From the NCBI GenBank assembly GCA_030549495.1, contig JAUIRK010000960.1:463501-527500 (forward strand): a stretch of DNA of 64,000 nucleotides, written 5' to 3'. Position numbers and translations under genes: made by a program. The notes beneath the pieces are model-generated. The model saw only the letters and a program-made list of their open reading frames with translations. It was not told where the DNA came from and ran no database searches. How positions within the stretch are numbered: position 1 is the stretch's first letter; the number at the start of each line of letters is the position of its first letter. Of this stretch, positions 29,201 to 43,000 are shown one piece after another. The stretch is from Nectonema munidae. Taxonomy: Eukaryota > Nematomorpha > Nectonematoida > Nectonematidae.

Positions 29201-32200
29201 ATGAAGCTAAAATTTATGCCTTCAAATATCACATGATAGGCTAGTTTATGAGGTATATGTTGGACATCAATATTGAATGTTTATTTGAGTCAAATAGCAG
29301 GAGGGAAGGTATAGAGTAGTATAGAGAGTCAAAACCGTAGGATGACAAAAAGATTAACTTATATCAAATCATGTTGTAGATTTGGGTAAATATTCTCTTA
29401 CTGTAGGTCCCATGGTCCAAGATCCGTTTTGCGGCTTAAACTCAACCTGGTACTCTTCAATTTCAGCTCCACCGTCATTATCAGGCTTGACCCAGTTTAA
29501 AGTGACTTTATTCTTGTCAACGTCTGTAACTTCGAGCTTTGTTGGCGCGCTTGGCGGATCTAAAAAAGAAATGAAAAAGGATTAATGAACAGTTTCCAAT
29601 ATATCTTTTCAGCTCTTTGACAAGTGTGACAGCAGTGTTCCAAGAAATGAAAATTGTCTGCTTTAAATATATAAAATTTATTTGAAAAAGAAAGCAGGGG
29701 ATGTCTTTAAAATTATGGTCCTCAAAGGCTCACTGATTGGAAAATTCCGTGCTAGTAGAGCGGAGGCATTTTTTATGTTCCCCGTAATCGAGAAGAAATA
29801 ACCCAAGGAAAGGCCTTGTGCTATTACATTGTTTTCAACACTTTCTTTTGACATGTTGCAATTTAATAAGAACATGCTTAGAAGTATTTTAGCATAATAT
29901 GCAAAACGCAAAACCACCAACGATAGAATAAAAGAACCGAAAACAACTTTAGAAAGTAAAAAATAGAAAAATGAAAAATCTCTTTTGCCTTTCCTACGTA
30001 AGCAAAAAAGCACCTTTAAAAAGTCATTACTTCAAAATTTTTCCAAGTATTGTTTTGGATTTTTTAAGTCATATTGCATCCTTATTTTTATACACCAATT
30101 TATAACAAGTAATGCTTTTTTACTTTTGTAGGGAGGCAAAAGCGATTTTCATTCTTCTATTTTTACATCCTATAGTTGTTTCTTGTTATCTGTTTTATTC
30201 TCCAAATTTGATATACAAAATAACAAAAATTAAATAAAAAAAAAGATATTTAAAAATGACGTTTTAAAAATTTATCAGAATTATATCATAATCATTTAAA
30301 TACAATACTCAGCCTGAATTCTTGAAAATATCAGAATTATATCATGTTATTGAAAAAACAATATATATAGCCACCTTTTTGGGCAGTATATTAAAGCGCT
30401 AAAAACAATTTGCAAATGGTCAAACTCACATTTTTGAAAAATCATTTTCTAATTACTTGAATGCGCTAAACTCGAATAAGAACTGATAATAATGGTGGCA
30501 ATTTTAGTTTACTATCTCAATATCTGGTGAAAAATCATTCAGACAAAATTTAAAAGAAAACCATTTTTAGTTCCTTTTGTGTCTTTTTGCGATTCTATTT
30601 CTTCTTATTGTATTTCTATTTTTTCTTTTTGCAATTTTGTTTCCTTAAACTTTTTTTAAATTTTAGTTTTTCATTTGTTATAATATATTTCTTTGCCATG
30701 CAATATTTTTAATTTTTTTTGGAGAAACTCAGAAACTAAATCTAAATTAAAAAAAAGGTGAAGGAAACAGAATTGCAAAAGGACCAATTAGAATTGCAAA
30801 AAGACAAAACAGAATTGCAATAGGACAAAACAGAATTGCAAAAGGACAAAACAGAATTGCAAAAGGACAAAATAGAACAAAAAATGGTATATCCCATTGT
30901 TAAAAAGTGCTCTCTATTCAAGTTTTGGCATATCAATACAACATACGGTAAGTATGAGATAAGATTTCTAGAGCCAAACAAGGAAGTGAGATTGACTATA
31001 TTGTTATAGTCACAGGAATAGTGCCACAATGTTACTTAGCCATGATAATATAACAATCAAATTATTGGATATAAACATTTGGTAACCTATATTATGCCAC
31101 AGCAGTAATTTGATACTATATATAATATGCACCCTAATATATATGTAGTAGTTATATGAAGAATGATTGAACAACAATTTACATTTATCTCATTCTTAAT
31201 GAATAGACTTAAGGTATTCAAGTTTCGATGCCGATATTTCATCAAATATTGTATGTTACGTTGATATGCCAAAACCTGAATAGCTAATGGTTAAGTCAGT
31301 GTTCGAATGTTAACTCATTTAAGAAAGAGATACGTGTATGATGTTAAAAGAGTGTAAACTTTATAAGTATTTATACCCCATGGATCTTTTGCAAGAATGG
31401 GTTCCGTGACTTCCAAAGGTTCAGACTCGCCCTCTGAATTTACAGCTTTGACTCTGAATTTGTATGTTGAGCCTTTTAAAAGTCCTGAAATTTTGGCCAT
31501 TGAAGTGCCAACCGGAACTTCAAGAGCTTTTTCCCATTTACACTTTTTAACATCCATTTTTTCAATGATGTACGACTTCACTGGACAACCTCCGTCATCT
31601 TCTGGGGGATTCCAAGAAAGAGTGGCGCAGTCAGAGAATACGTCTTGGACTTTCAGTGGTCCTTTCGGCTTGGAAGGTTTTCCTAGAACTGTTAAGTTCA
31701 AATATGCAACGTCTTCCCCAGAGCTATTCTTTGCTTTGATCGTGTATTTTCCAGAATCCGATCTTTGAGGATCGACAAAAGTGATGGAAGTTTTATAATC
31801 TTCATTATTAATAACGATTCTAGTGAAGGAAGAAAATTATAAAAAAAAACAATTCCAAATATAAACATATGAATATTAAAAAATGTAAACTATCGTATAG
31901 ACCTTGGAAACAATAAAGCATTTTTGTGACACTTCTTTTTACTTAAAATATTGAAGCATTTGGAAGCATGAAGATAAATGTTTTGTTATATAAGGTAAAG
32001 TCCAATTTACAAATTTCATACAAAATAAAGTAAAATGTGAAAGCTTAAAGAGGTTTATAAAAAAAATTTTTTTTTCACAGAGAAAAATATATTTATTTTT
32101 TGTTTTTGTATATCTTAATAAAATAAAAGTGATTTGTGCTTTTCAAATTTCAACTAGTAGTAAGATAAAGTTCGCTCATGTTGTTGCTATTTGAACAAAT

Positions 32201-35200
32201 CATTCGAAATAGAGGAAGTTCAGCCAATTTTTTCTCATTCTGTGTGAACACGAGTCAAAAGACTCATTCATTTAAGTTAGAGTTTGTTAGTGATCCCCCA
32301 TCCAGCCTCATTTATTCGTTCGATACAAGCGGGGAAATTATGCCTCCTTGATAAAAACACCCCACGATACCTTTACCTAACTGAGTGATGAAAAAGAATG
32401 GAAAAATATTGTTCAGTGAAGCAGATCTTCAAAAAGTCTTTTGACTTTTTGGGAGCAACAGGGAAAGGCCGTTGTGAACGCTCGCATAAAATTATGAGGA
32501 TGAAGTAAGGTACTTACTTGCTAGAAGTTATTTCAGCGTCCTTGAATGTCCACACCTTTTCTGGAGGAGGTTCCCCTCTGACACCGGTAGATATAGTGAC
32601 CTTTTTGCCAGCTTTTGTAATGATCTCTTTTTCAAGTGGCTTCTTATCTATCAAAGGCTTAACTAAAAAGAAAAAAATACATTATAAAAAATGCTAATTA
32701 CTTTTCATAATAGTTGAATACATATTTGGGACTCCATTCTATTTGTTAAACATGAACGAAATGGAAAATGTTTATACAAAAAAAAGAATTCTACCATTAA
32801 AGGGTCCAATAGTAAAGGAATAAAATACCGAAGCGGGGTTTCGTCCTGACAAACTTCGTGGCTTTCGAGGGTTCGCCTTTTCCCGCTTTGTTAACAGCTT
32901 TAACTCGGAACTGGTATTCTTGATTTTCTTTCAGATTTTTCACAATACCCTTCTCAGCATCTCCCTGCTTCACTTCTTCAGCAAATGACCAATCTTTATC
33001 ATCCTTCATCTTTTTTTCAATCACATAGCCTAAAATTATGTTAAATACAAGGTTGTGCTTTAATATATGGAATGCTGTTGGATCGAATCCAAGATCTTTT
33101 TGGTATTAAAGCAAAGAAAACTTTAAACAATCATCCAAAATTTTAATCTATGAATCTTTGATGTCTAGTCATATTTTATATGCGCACCACATTGGCGAGA
33201 ATAATTTTTTAGAAATAAGGATATATAATTTTTAAAATTCATATAATTTATTAAAATTAAATTTGAGAAACGGAAATAATAATTAATAATGATGACAGCC
33301 AAATTTTTTTAATGTAATTTTAAACAAAATTACAATATGCAAAGATAAAAGATTAGCGCTATAACGAACCACAGTCGATTTATAATATCAAAAGCATATA
33401 TATGTTTATTTTGATTGCTTCTCTATTAACCCATTAAGTATCATAGAAATCAGACAATATTTAAAAAAAACACAGAGATTTATATTCAATGTCATTGAAA
33501 AAAGCAGACGAAGATGACATTTAAAGTGTTATATTCTTTTTGAATCAATTTTCATATGACATAAGGAAGACTTCTTCGGCAAATATGATGAAAGGGTTGA
33601 AAGTAATGAAACGAAAGATGATTTCGTTTTTAAGCGGTTAATCACAAGAGTAGACTTTTCAAAAATTCAACCCTTTAAAGGTGAGAAAAACGAATCGTCA
33701 GCTTCTTTTAAATTTGAATTAAAGGAGATTTTCATTTCTCAGCACACTGGTATTCCACTAGTCCTCAAGGGATTAATCATCCTTTTCAATTCTCTTTGAG
33801 GACTAGATTTTTCAAGAGCAAAGGTGTGCTTTTTTGCAATTAAATTTATACATATTCAAAGTAGACGATTTTCATTTTCTTCTAGCATGGTAGTTCTTTG
33901 GAGGCATTTCTATGATTTCTCTCCGTGAATTTTCTTTGTGTATATTTTTGTTTGTGTATAATGAAGTGATATAAAATCATTCTGAGGCAAATCAATCCCT
34001 GTAATATTGAAGATTGAATGACATACTATGATAGTTTAGATTTAAGACTAGTTTAGAATGATTTATTGTTTGAAAAATTTCTTTACATTGCCTCCTTTGT
34101 TGTTATTAAAAGGTAAAAACTGGGCATCAAAACTTCAGGTGTATTTTAAAAATTCATTATTTACAAATGATGAAGTTACAAACAATTTTTATTAAAGTAA
34201 CTTGTATAGTGATTTATTTTTTTATTTGTGGCGAAATATAAAACACAAAAAGGGGATAGAATAAAAAAAATAAATCATTCTAAACTAATCTTAAATTTAA
34301 ATTATCATAGTATGTCATTCAATCTTCAATATTACAGGGGTTAATTTGCCTCAGAATAATTTTATATCACTTCTTCACTATACACAAAGAAAATTTCACG
34401 GAGAGAAATCATAGAAATGCCTCCAAATTTATATATATTCAAAGTAGACGATTTTCATTTTCTGCTACACGGGTGTACAACACAAATCCTTAAAAGATTA
34501 ATAATACAAATCTTCTGCTCTGCATTAGTTATCCTCTGATGAATTCCAATCGTTAACGAGTTAAAAGAAATATCAGGTACCTGTTATGGGCGAGCCGCCA
34601 TCATTGGAAGGCTTTTTCCATTCGAGTTGTACGTGATCCTTATCCCAATCCGTGACTTCCAAGTCTCCAGGCTTGCCAGGCTCATCGAACGGGTCTTTGA
34701 TGAGGATGGCTGAGGATGTGGTAAGTGCTTCACTCTCACCAAGCTTGTTGACGGCTTTGACGCGGAACTTGTACTGCTTCTTGTTTTCTAGATTCTTCAC
34801 TTCAAATTGCGGAGAAGTGCACTCTCCACTTTTCAACCACGCAGCACCAGCTAACGAAAGAACGTACAATATATAAGAGCTCAGAAAATGAACGAGAGTA
34901 AAGGGGAGGAAAGCCTTTTTTACCTCTGTTTTCCTGGTACTCAATCACATACTTCTGCAACTCACTTCCGCCATCATCTTTGGGTGGGTTCCATTTTAGC
35001 TTTAAGGAATCTCGGGTAATATCCTGCTCTTCCAAAGGTCCAGTGGGGGCAGTTGGCTTATCTAAAAAGAAAAATGAAAGGTAAGGAAAAAGTGAAGATA
35101 ACGTGTCACTCAGACTTTTTATAGACGGATAAATTGGTCAAATATGCTTTATATCATAAATCTATTTTGTCGAGTAAACAATTTGGAAGCACAAATTTCG

Positions 35201-36879
35201 GGCAATAAGTAAGCCTCTCCCAAATCCAATCAAAGTTTCATATTTTCTTAATTTTAAAAGTTAAATTAAGATATAAAAAGTAAGGCATATTATATTTACT
35301 TCTTAATATATAAAGAGACTAATTAAGTATTGCAATTATAGTTTTGATCAATACTTTCTCAATATTCTATTCCATTAGTTTATCTAGGGCCTAAAGTAAA
35401 AAATGAGGGAGGGTAGCTGGGGAGGGAGTCTGTAAATAAAAGTATGTACACTTTTGGACCCAAAATAGATAAGTATACGATTATTAATGGATGCTGAATT
35501 TACAGTTGAATTTTAATAGTGGGAGATTTTTTGAAAAAATAGAAAAAAACTGGATATCTAAAAAAACAATGAATAAATTATACATACAATTAGATACTGC
35601 TTGAAAGGGCATTGCCCAATACCGCATTTAATGAATACGAGGCTGGATGAGAATGTTTTCATGATAAACACGATAATTAAATTACGGCCAAACAATTTAA
35701 ACCTTAAGTCAATAGGAATGTTGAATTAAAAAAGTGTTTAGTATACCTAAGATAGTGACTTTGGCAGAAACACACTCAGACCCAGAGGAATTTGTGGCCG
35801 TGAGTTGGTAAACGCCGGAGTGAGAGCGCTCAGCCTTTTTGACGTATAATTTGGCTTTTTGGTCGGTTGACACATTGTATTTAATGCTGAAGTCACCAGA
35901 ATCCTTGAGCTCCTTGCTATCCAAACTCCACACAACAGTCGGAATCGGTTCTCCTTCTACTTTTGGGCTGAATTCAAAGGGCTGCCCAGCATTAATTGTT
36001 ATATCCTTAATGGCTTCCATAATGGGCTTAACTAAAAAAAAATATGCATACAGTTAGAAGCATATGTTTAATTGATTTTGATGAAAACTATCGAAGAAAA
36101 GCTAGTTGTGTGAGGTGTCCAAAATTTTTTACAAGCTCCTATTTTTTATCATTTAAAGCAACCTAATAATAATAATAATAATAATAATAATGAATACTGG
36201 TAACGATGGCAATAATGCCGCAAACTTCTGAGAAAAAAATAGCAACCATTTGTTTATTATAAAACTTCATGCCCCAGTTAAGTCTAACTTGAAAAAAACT
36301 AATACACCATCTATAATAATAATTAAATTATAATAATTAGATTATAATCAGAATAATGTGAAAATTATAAAAAGGGAATGAAAATAAAAAATTTAAGCCT
36401 ATATTGGGGTTAATGGTTTTTTCAAGTTCGTGATAACTTGTTAGTTCATTAGTTCGTTCTTTATTTCATTTAAATAGTAACTATATAAATAAATTTAATA
36501 GTTTCTGAGAGCTATATAGTCATCTGAGAGACTCAGTTTTCTGAAACCCAATTTTCCGGGTCTTTTTCTACGAAAATTCCTTAGCATTTTGTATACTTTA
36601 TGTAAATATTATATCTCAAGTACTCTTAAGTAATCAATTACAATTTTGGCATTTCTGAAGTTGTTTTAGACATCGAATTTTCTGAAACCGAGTTTTCCTA
36701 GAACCGTTAATTAAGATAAAAAATATTTTTTTACCCGCAATCAAAGTTTCCATTGCAGCACGCGCCCCAAAAGGCAAAAAATTATATGAGTATACCTGTA
36801 ATTACGAATGCTCGCATACACGTGCCGAAAAGAATTTTAATAATAATGATGATGCTGACGATAATGATGATGACACGAC

Positions 36880-36967
<88 letters not shown>

Positions 36968-37025
36968 GTGATGATGATGATGATGATGATGATGAGGATG
37001 ATGATGATGATGAGATTGATGATGG

Positions 37026-37056
<31 letters not shown>

Positions 37057-40000
37057 AGTAATAATATTTAGAAAAGTGCAATACCAAAACGATCCTTGAG
37101 AACAATAGGGTCAGTTGGATTACTGCCTTCACTTTCACCAGCATCATTCACAGCCTTCACGCGAAATTGAACTTCTTCTCCTTCTTTAAGTCCGTCAATT
37201 GTGCCTATAAGCATAATACACATAGATGAGTAAAAGTTTCTATGTTCCATTACTTAAATCAGATTCAAAGATTTTTAAAACGTTAGCAAAGATTAACAAA
37301 CTTGACAATTTTACAAGATAAGAAATAAAAACTATGTGAAACTTTGCTTAGTATAGAGCAGAAAAGGAAAAATATTCTAAATATTAAATTAAAAAATTAA
37401 CGTATATAAAATTAGCAGTAGATTCTTAGCGTAAACTTTCAAATAGCAAGATGTCGTGGTATTGTTAAATTATAAATATACGTAAAAAGTCTTGCAGATA
37501 AAAAATGAAATTAAAGTAAATTTATGAGTATCAAATCTTGATAAATAAAATTTATTTGCATCCAAAAGTATAAAAATATTGAAATTTTAAACGATGCCAT
37601 TTCTACATTTATCTACTAGAATACGAGCATTTGGGAAGTAAGTTTTTATATCTTTTGACGATCGCTTCATTCATTATTTCACCGTAAATACAGATAGTTT
37701 CAAAGCGAAATTTCAGTTTATTTGACGCGAAATTAAATAAAAGCGCTCTAATTTTAATTTTTTTGCAAATTTTGTGTAGAAATTTCTTGAATTTGTTATT
37801 CCTTTTAACTACTACCATTTTGAAGTTAGAAAGGTCCATGGAATCTACAAAATTTTCCATTAATTATTATTAGTAATAGAGAAAAACTTCCATTAGTAAA
37901 CAACACTCAGTATCTCTTTAAAGTTTCAATATATTCGTGTATGCAAATGTAAACCCTTTATATTACACCTCTATAAAATGATCACTTTCATTGAGCATTA
38001 GTGTTTTCCAAACTAATTGAAGCTTCATCTACTAGGCATACAAAATACGATACCGTGTCTCATATCCCTCCCTAGATGATAATGAGTTTGAAATCAATGT
38101 TTTGAATATAAAAAAATTTCTTAGAGTTTACATTCAAGTGGGTCTCCAGATTCATGCTCTTTCACTTTCTTCCAATCCCTTTTGTTCTTGGCTTTCATTT
38201 CGATCACGTACTTTTGTATCGGAGCTCCCCCATCATTGGATGGCGCATTCCACTTAACTTTTGCAAAGTTCTTGCCCCAGTCGGTAAGTGTGACATGGGT
38301 CGGCTTGTTCGGCTCATCGTACGGCTTTTTAGCGATGATTGGCGTTTTCACCATTAAAGGCTCTGAAGGCCCAGCTGTGTTTATTGCTTTCACACGGAAT
38401 TTGTACTGATGTTTTGGAGTTAGTTTACAAATGTCAAATTTAGTATCCTTGGGATCTGTTGTTCCACATGACACCCATCCAGATTTAGCTATGTTTCAGA
38501 AAAAGAATGAAAAATAATAATGAATCAAACATTTAGATTTTATGTCAATGTTACCTGTTATATCTTGCATCTCAACAACGTATTCCAATAATGGAGCTCC
38601 GTTATCAGAAGTTGGAGGTTTCCAGTCAAGCTTACAACTCGTTTCATCCAGGCCACTTACGTTCAACGGTCCTTCAGGAGCTTCAGGAACAGCTAAATAC
38701 AAAATGCAAAATATCAAACAAAGGTTCAATTAAAATATAGCTTAAAATTTATATAGAACTAGCATGGCTCATAAAATTCTCTATTCGACTACCAATTTGT
38801 CGTCCATAAAAAGGTTGACATCTTAGAAGTTGTTATTTTGCATGCGTTTATAAATTCTTTTAATACAAATCGTCCCCTTTACATTGGATATCGACTGATG
38901 ATTCTAGTCCTGATAACTATAATTATTTTCTGCATAAAATTCACTTCTTGTGTTGAATTTTAGTATTTTTCTGCAAATAAGAAATAAATTTTTTGGATTG
39001 AATATTTGTGATAAAATAATGAATATCTTATGTTCATTGAATACAAGATTAAAGATTCATATTACGCTTCAGAGTTTACACCGTATCATTTTTTCAAACT
39101 TTTTATGAAAAATTGGTGTATTTATAAGATATATTTTTAAAATTTAACAAACTTTTCTCAAATTTTCTTAAAAATATTTTCTGTGCTCAAAAATAAAAAA
39201 ATAAATTATTAATTTGTCCTAAATTATTTTATTAAAGTTTATATAATTGAAATTAATATTTTTTTCAAAAAATAAAAGTATATCCTTTTTCTTTAATAGA
39301 TTCTATATCTATAGTTACCGTGATCGGGCATTTGGCTAACAGACTTGGCCGAACGGACCTTCAGACGAATGTACATTTCACTAAAAACATACATTTAATT
39401 TAATAATTTTTGTAGACATTGCTTTACTTCCAATAAGTTTGGAAGATTGTATTCTATACAAATATGCAGCGTACCTTTTGTTTTGTTTTTTTTATAATTT
39501 TTAACTTCCATACACAAATTGTGTGATGAATAACTTTATCTACTGGAAGTTACATGACAAATGGTTCATTCGGCCAAATGTAAGGGTATCAAAATCACGG
39601 ACCTTTATATAACGTTTCTGTTCATTTTTAAATAGCTAAACTCGGGAGCTTTTCTTGAGTTATTCTATTACTCAATCATCTTGAAAGATTTTCTTCATTT
39701 TCTCAAATAATTCGGGGATAAAAAATGTTTGGCTAGTTTTATTTGAATATTGTCTAACAAAATTTTAACTTAAAATTTAGACATTTTTTAATTAGAATGG
39801 ATTGGAAATATGTAATCAAAAAAGCTTGAGAAAGAATGAACAGGCGCTATTTATCAGCCTGATGTTTTTTTATATTTCAGCAGAGGTAAAAAAAATTCAA
39901 AGCAAAAAGTAGAATCGTTAAAATATTTTATGTCGCACTCAAAACATTGAAATTTTTACACTTCTAGTCAAATATTGTATTTTTTAACTTGCTCGGTTGT

Positions 40001-43000
40001 GTACGTATAACGAAAACTTCTAGAAAAAGATAAACGCCATCAAGTACGTAAGGAGGTGATAACAATATTAATACGGGATGATTTAGATCAAAATTTTGGA
40101 TGTATATTCAACGTTTTGATTCTGTTTATATTTTTGGACCCTAAAAAATTACCAAAGAAATCTAAAAAGAATGACACTAAAAAATAGAGCATACATATAA
40201 TGTTGATGGGCATGTCAACAGAGTGAGTTCCACGAGAATTTGACATCTCCACTTTGTAATCTCCGGAATCATCTAATCGTGGCTTCTTGAACTTCACTCT
40301 GATGCCATCTGAGGTGACAACGCATGAAACATCTGCTCGCTTCACAGGCTTGTTATCTCTGAATAACTTAACTTTTCCAGCAGTTCCTAGAAAAATTTTT
40401 CAAAAATCATTAAACATAATGATTGTTTTAATGAAATAATTTAAATCAAATAAAACAACGATCGGATAAATGTAAAACTAATAAATAAAAATGTAGTTAT
40501 CCACACATATATATGACTAAAAATATCTAACTGATAAACTAAGTTAAAGAAATATGTTGAATGAAATTATTTCTCCTTGAACTTTGTCTCAAAACTCTTT
40601 TTCATAAATTTTGTCCATACCTTAAATCAGTGCTGAATAATAATCATTGCTGAATCGTGCAACAAAAAATCGAAACAGAGATATAAACACAACAGAAATA
40701 CGATGTCCATTTAAGAAGATTGATGTTTGTAGGTGAAAATTAAAAATAACTGAAACTTTAATTTAAAATTAATTTGGTTGATATATATATAAATCAATTA
40801 AAGCAGACATAAAATATAGAAAGCAGACGAAAAATTTTGAAAACTAATGCATGAAAGGGTTAAGACAAATAAATTGAAAATTCAAATAAAATTTAATTAA
40901 AATTTTATTTTATCAATGATCATCGTGCTTTTTACACAATTCCGAGTAGTTAATATCAAAAAGTCTATTAAAATTTAGATTAATTATTTCTTTTCTTTTT
41001 TTGTTAATATATCGACGATTCCAGTAATAATTCTTTTCAAGCCAAGAATTCTTCTGCGATTTGTTTGAGAACATTGGTAAAGGAGAAACGCATGAAAATT
41101 TTCAAATCTCACAATAAAACACGTCAAACACAAGTAGTTGAATCATGAACAAATCTGTTTCCCTAGAGAATATTATTTAAATTATTCTAAGCAAGTTTTC
41201 TCCCAAACATGTGATTGTGTATTAATTTTTATACATATTACAGTTATGTTATTTTTCATAAATTACATGAAAGTAGGGCTAGAAAATATTTGAAAAATGA
41301 TCAACTTTCAAATGAAAAATAAAATTCAAAATCGTTAAAACAATAGAAGGTGGGGAATGAGTTTTATGAAAGAGATATTCATTCTTGTATGTTAAATAAT
41401 GCAAAGTTTATTGGAAATGAAGAAGGGATACCTGTGAATGGAATAAGAACCTCAAACAGCTGATCGACATGGCTTTGAAGAGCGTCTGGTTTGGATAAAA
41501 CAGGGGCAATTTCACCTAAAGAAAAAAATATAAAAAGTAAGAGTGGTAGACAAACTAATAAATGAAATGTTAAGTTCCTGCAATTTTATGACACTCAAAA
41601 GCAAATTTCTATTTACATACGTTAACTATTCAAATTTTCTAATATTCTAGAAATCTTCAGATTAATAAAATATAGATAATTAAATTCAATTATATCCTGT
41701 TTCGTTTTTGTTATAAACAAAATAATATTAACCTTTAATTTTAATAAGAAAAACATTATAGAATATCAAATAAATATATAGCTTCATAAAAGCATAGCTT
41801 GAATTCATATGGATTCGGTTATTATTCATTAACAAAAAAATTAATAATGCAACGAATAAAATAATAAACTCTACATTCCGTCCTGTAGTGAAGAATTCTA
41901 GAAAAACGGAAATATTTAGTCGTAGAAAATGTTAAGCAAAAAATTATTTTGTAGTAAAATACATCCATATAAAATCTATATTTAGAATGTATTGTTACCT
42001 AACTATATACCTTATTATATTGTTTCATGTTATAACGCACAAAGTAAAACAAAATCATAAGAACATGAGAGAAATTGAGTAAAAGCAAGAATGAAGTAAG
42101 ATTTAAAACCTTCTTGAACATCCAGCTTACAACTACACTTTATGCTTCCCACATTGATGGAGTATTCACCAGCATCCTCCATTTTGACGTCTGAGATTGT
42201 CAAGCTGATTTCTCCAGTGCTCGTGTTTTTCTTTTCCTGAAATCTGGATAAAAAGTTTGAATCTATATCATATGTTTAGAAATTCATAGTCTTTTTGTCA
42301 CGGGAGAGCAGAGTACCCAAATTTTTTTACATTTTGTAAAATTTCAGTTCTAAGACAAAGTTTTGTGAAGTTTAAATTATAGTGTTAAAAATTATGCAAA
42401 ATATCGGCGGGTAATTTAAAAATGTATTTTTGCCTAAGTATATTGTATAAGACATATTTGTTTGCAATTTACTACTCTGTTTTAACATTTTCATAGAACC
42501 GAATTTTATAGTAAGAAGTAAAACTTTAAGTAAACTTCAATGCGGCCCTACGCTCAAAACTGTGGTCGCCTTTGATTTAATTGGATGAAAAAAATTTGGA
42601 TGATTTCAAGCAATCAAAATACTCTAGAATTAAACCGATTACTTTGAACATTTCTTGAATAATTTTTTACTATTCAAATGAACTATGATAGATATCGCAT
42701 CTGATCGGCTAAAATGCAATCATTTTCATCCATTCCCGTATATTATATTTTTTATACCATGAACGTAGGGTGTAATTAGTTGATGAAAGGCGAGGCATGT
42801 AAAAATGTTATCCATACAAAAAAATTATAAAATGGTCAATCTCTTAAACAAAAAGAATTTTAACAGATGGGAATCGAAAAAAGCTAAAATAGAATCAAAA
42901 AAGATGAAACACAATGAAGAGATGTATCGGATGTGAGATTCTTATAGATGCGGGTGGGGATAAGAATATCAAATTTAACATGACAGCGGATGTGGATATC

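Noticed and set aside
30765-30878. CRISPR-like repeat array
   Set aside because: Units are about 20 bp with no unique spacers, the genome is eukaryotic, and there is a degenerate inverted partner.
36782-37147. Poly-His and poly-Met open frames
   Set aside because: They are translations of the (ATG)n microsatellite in an intron and have no codon or family support.
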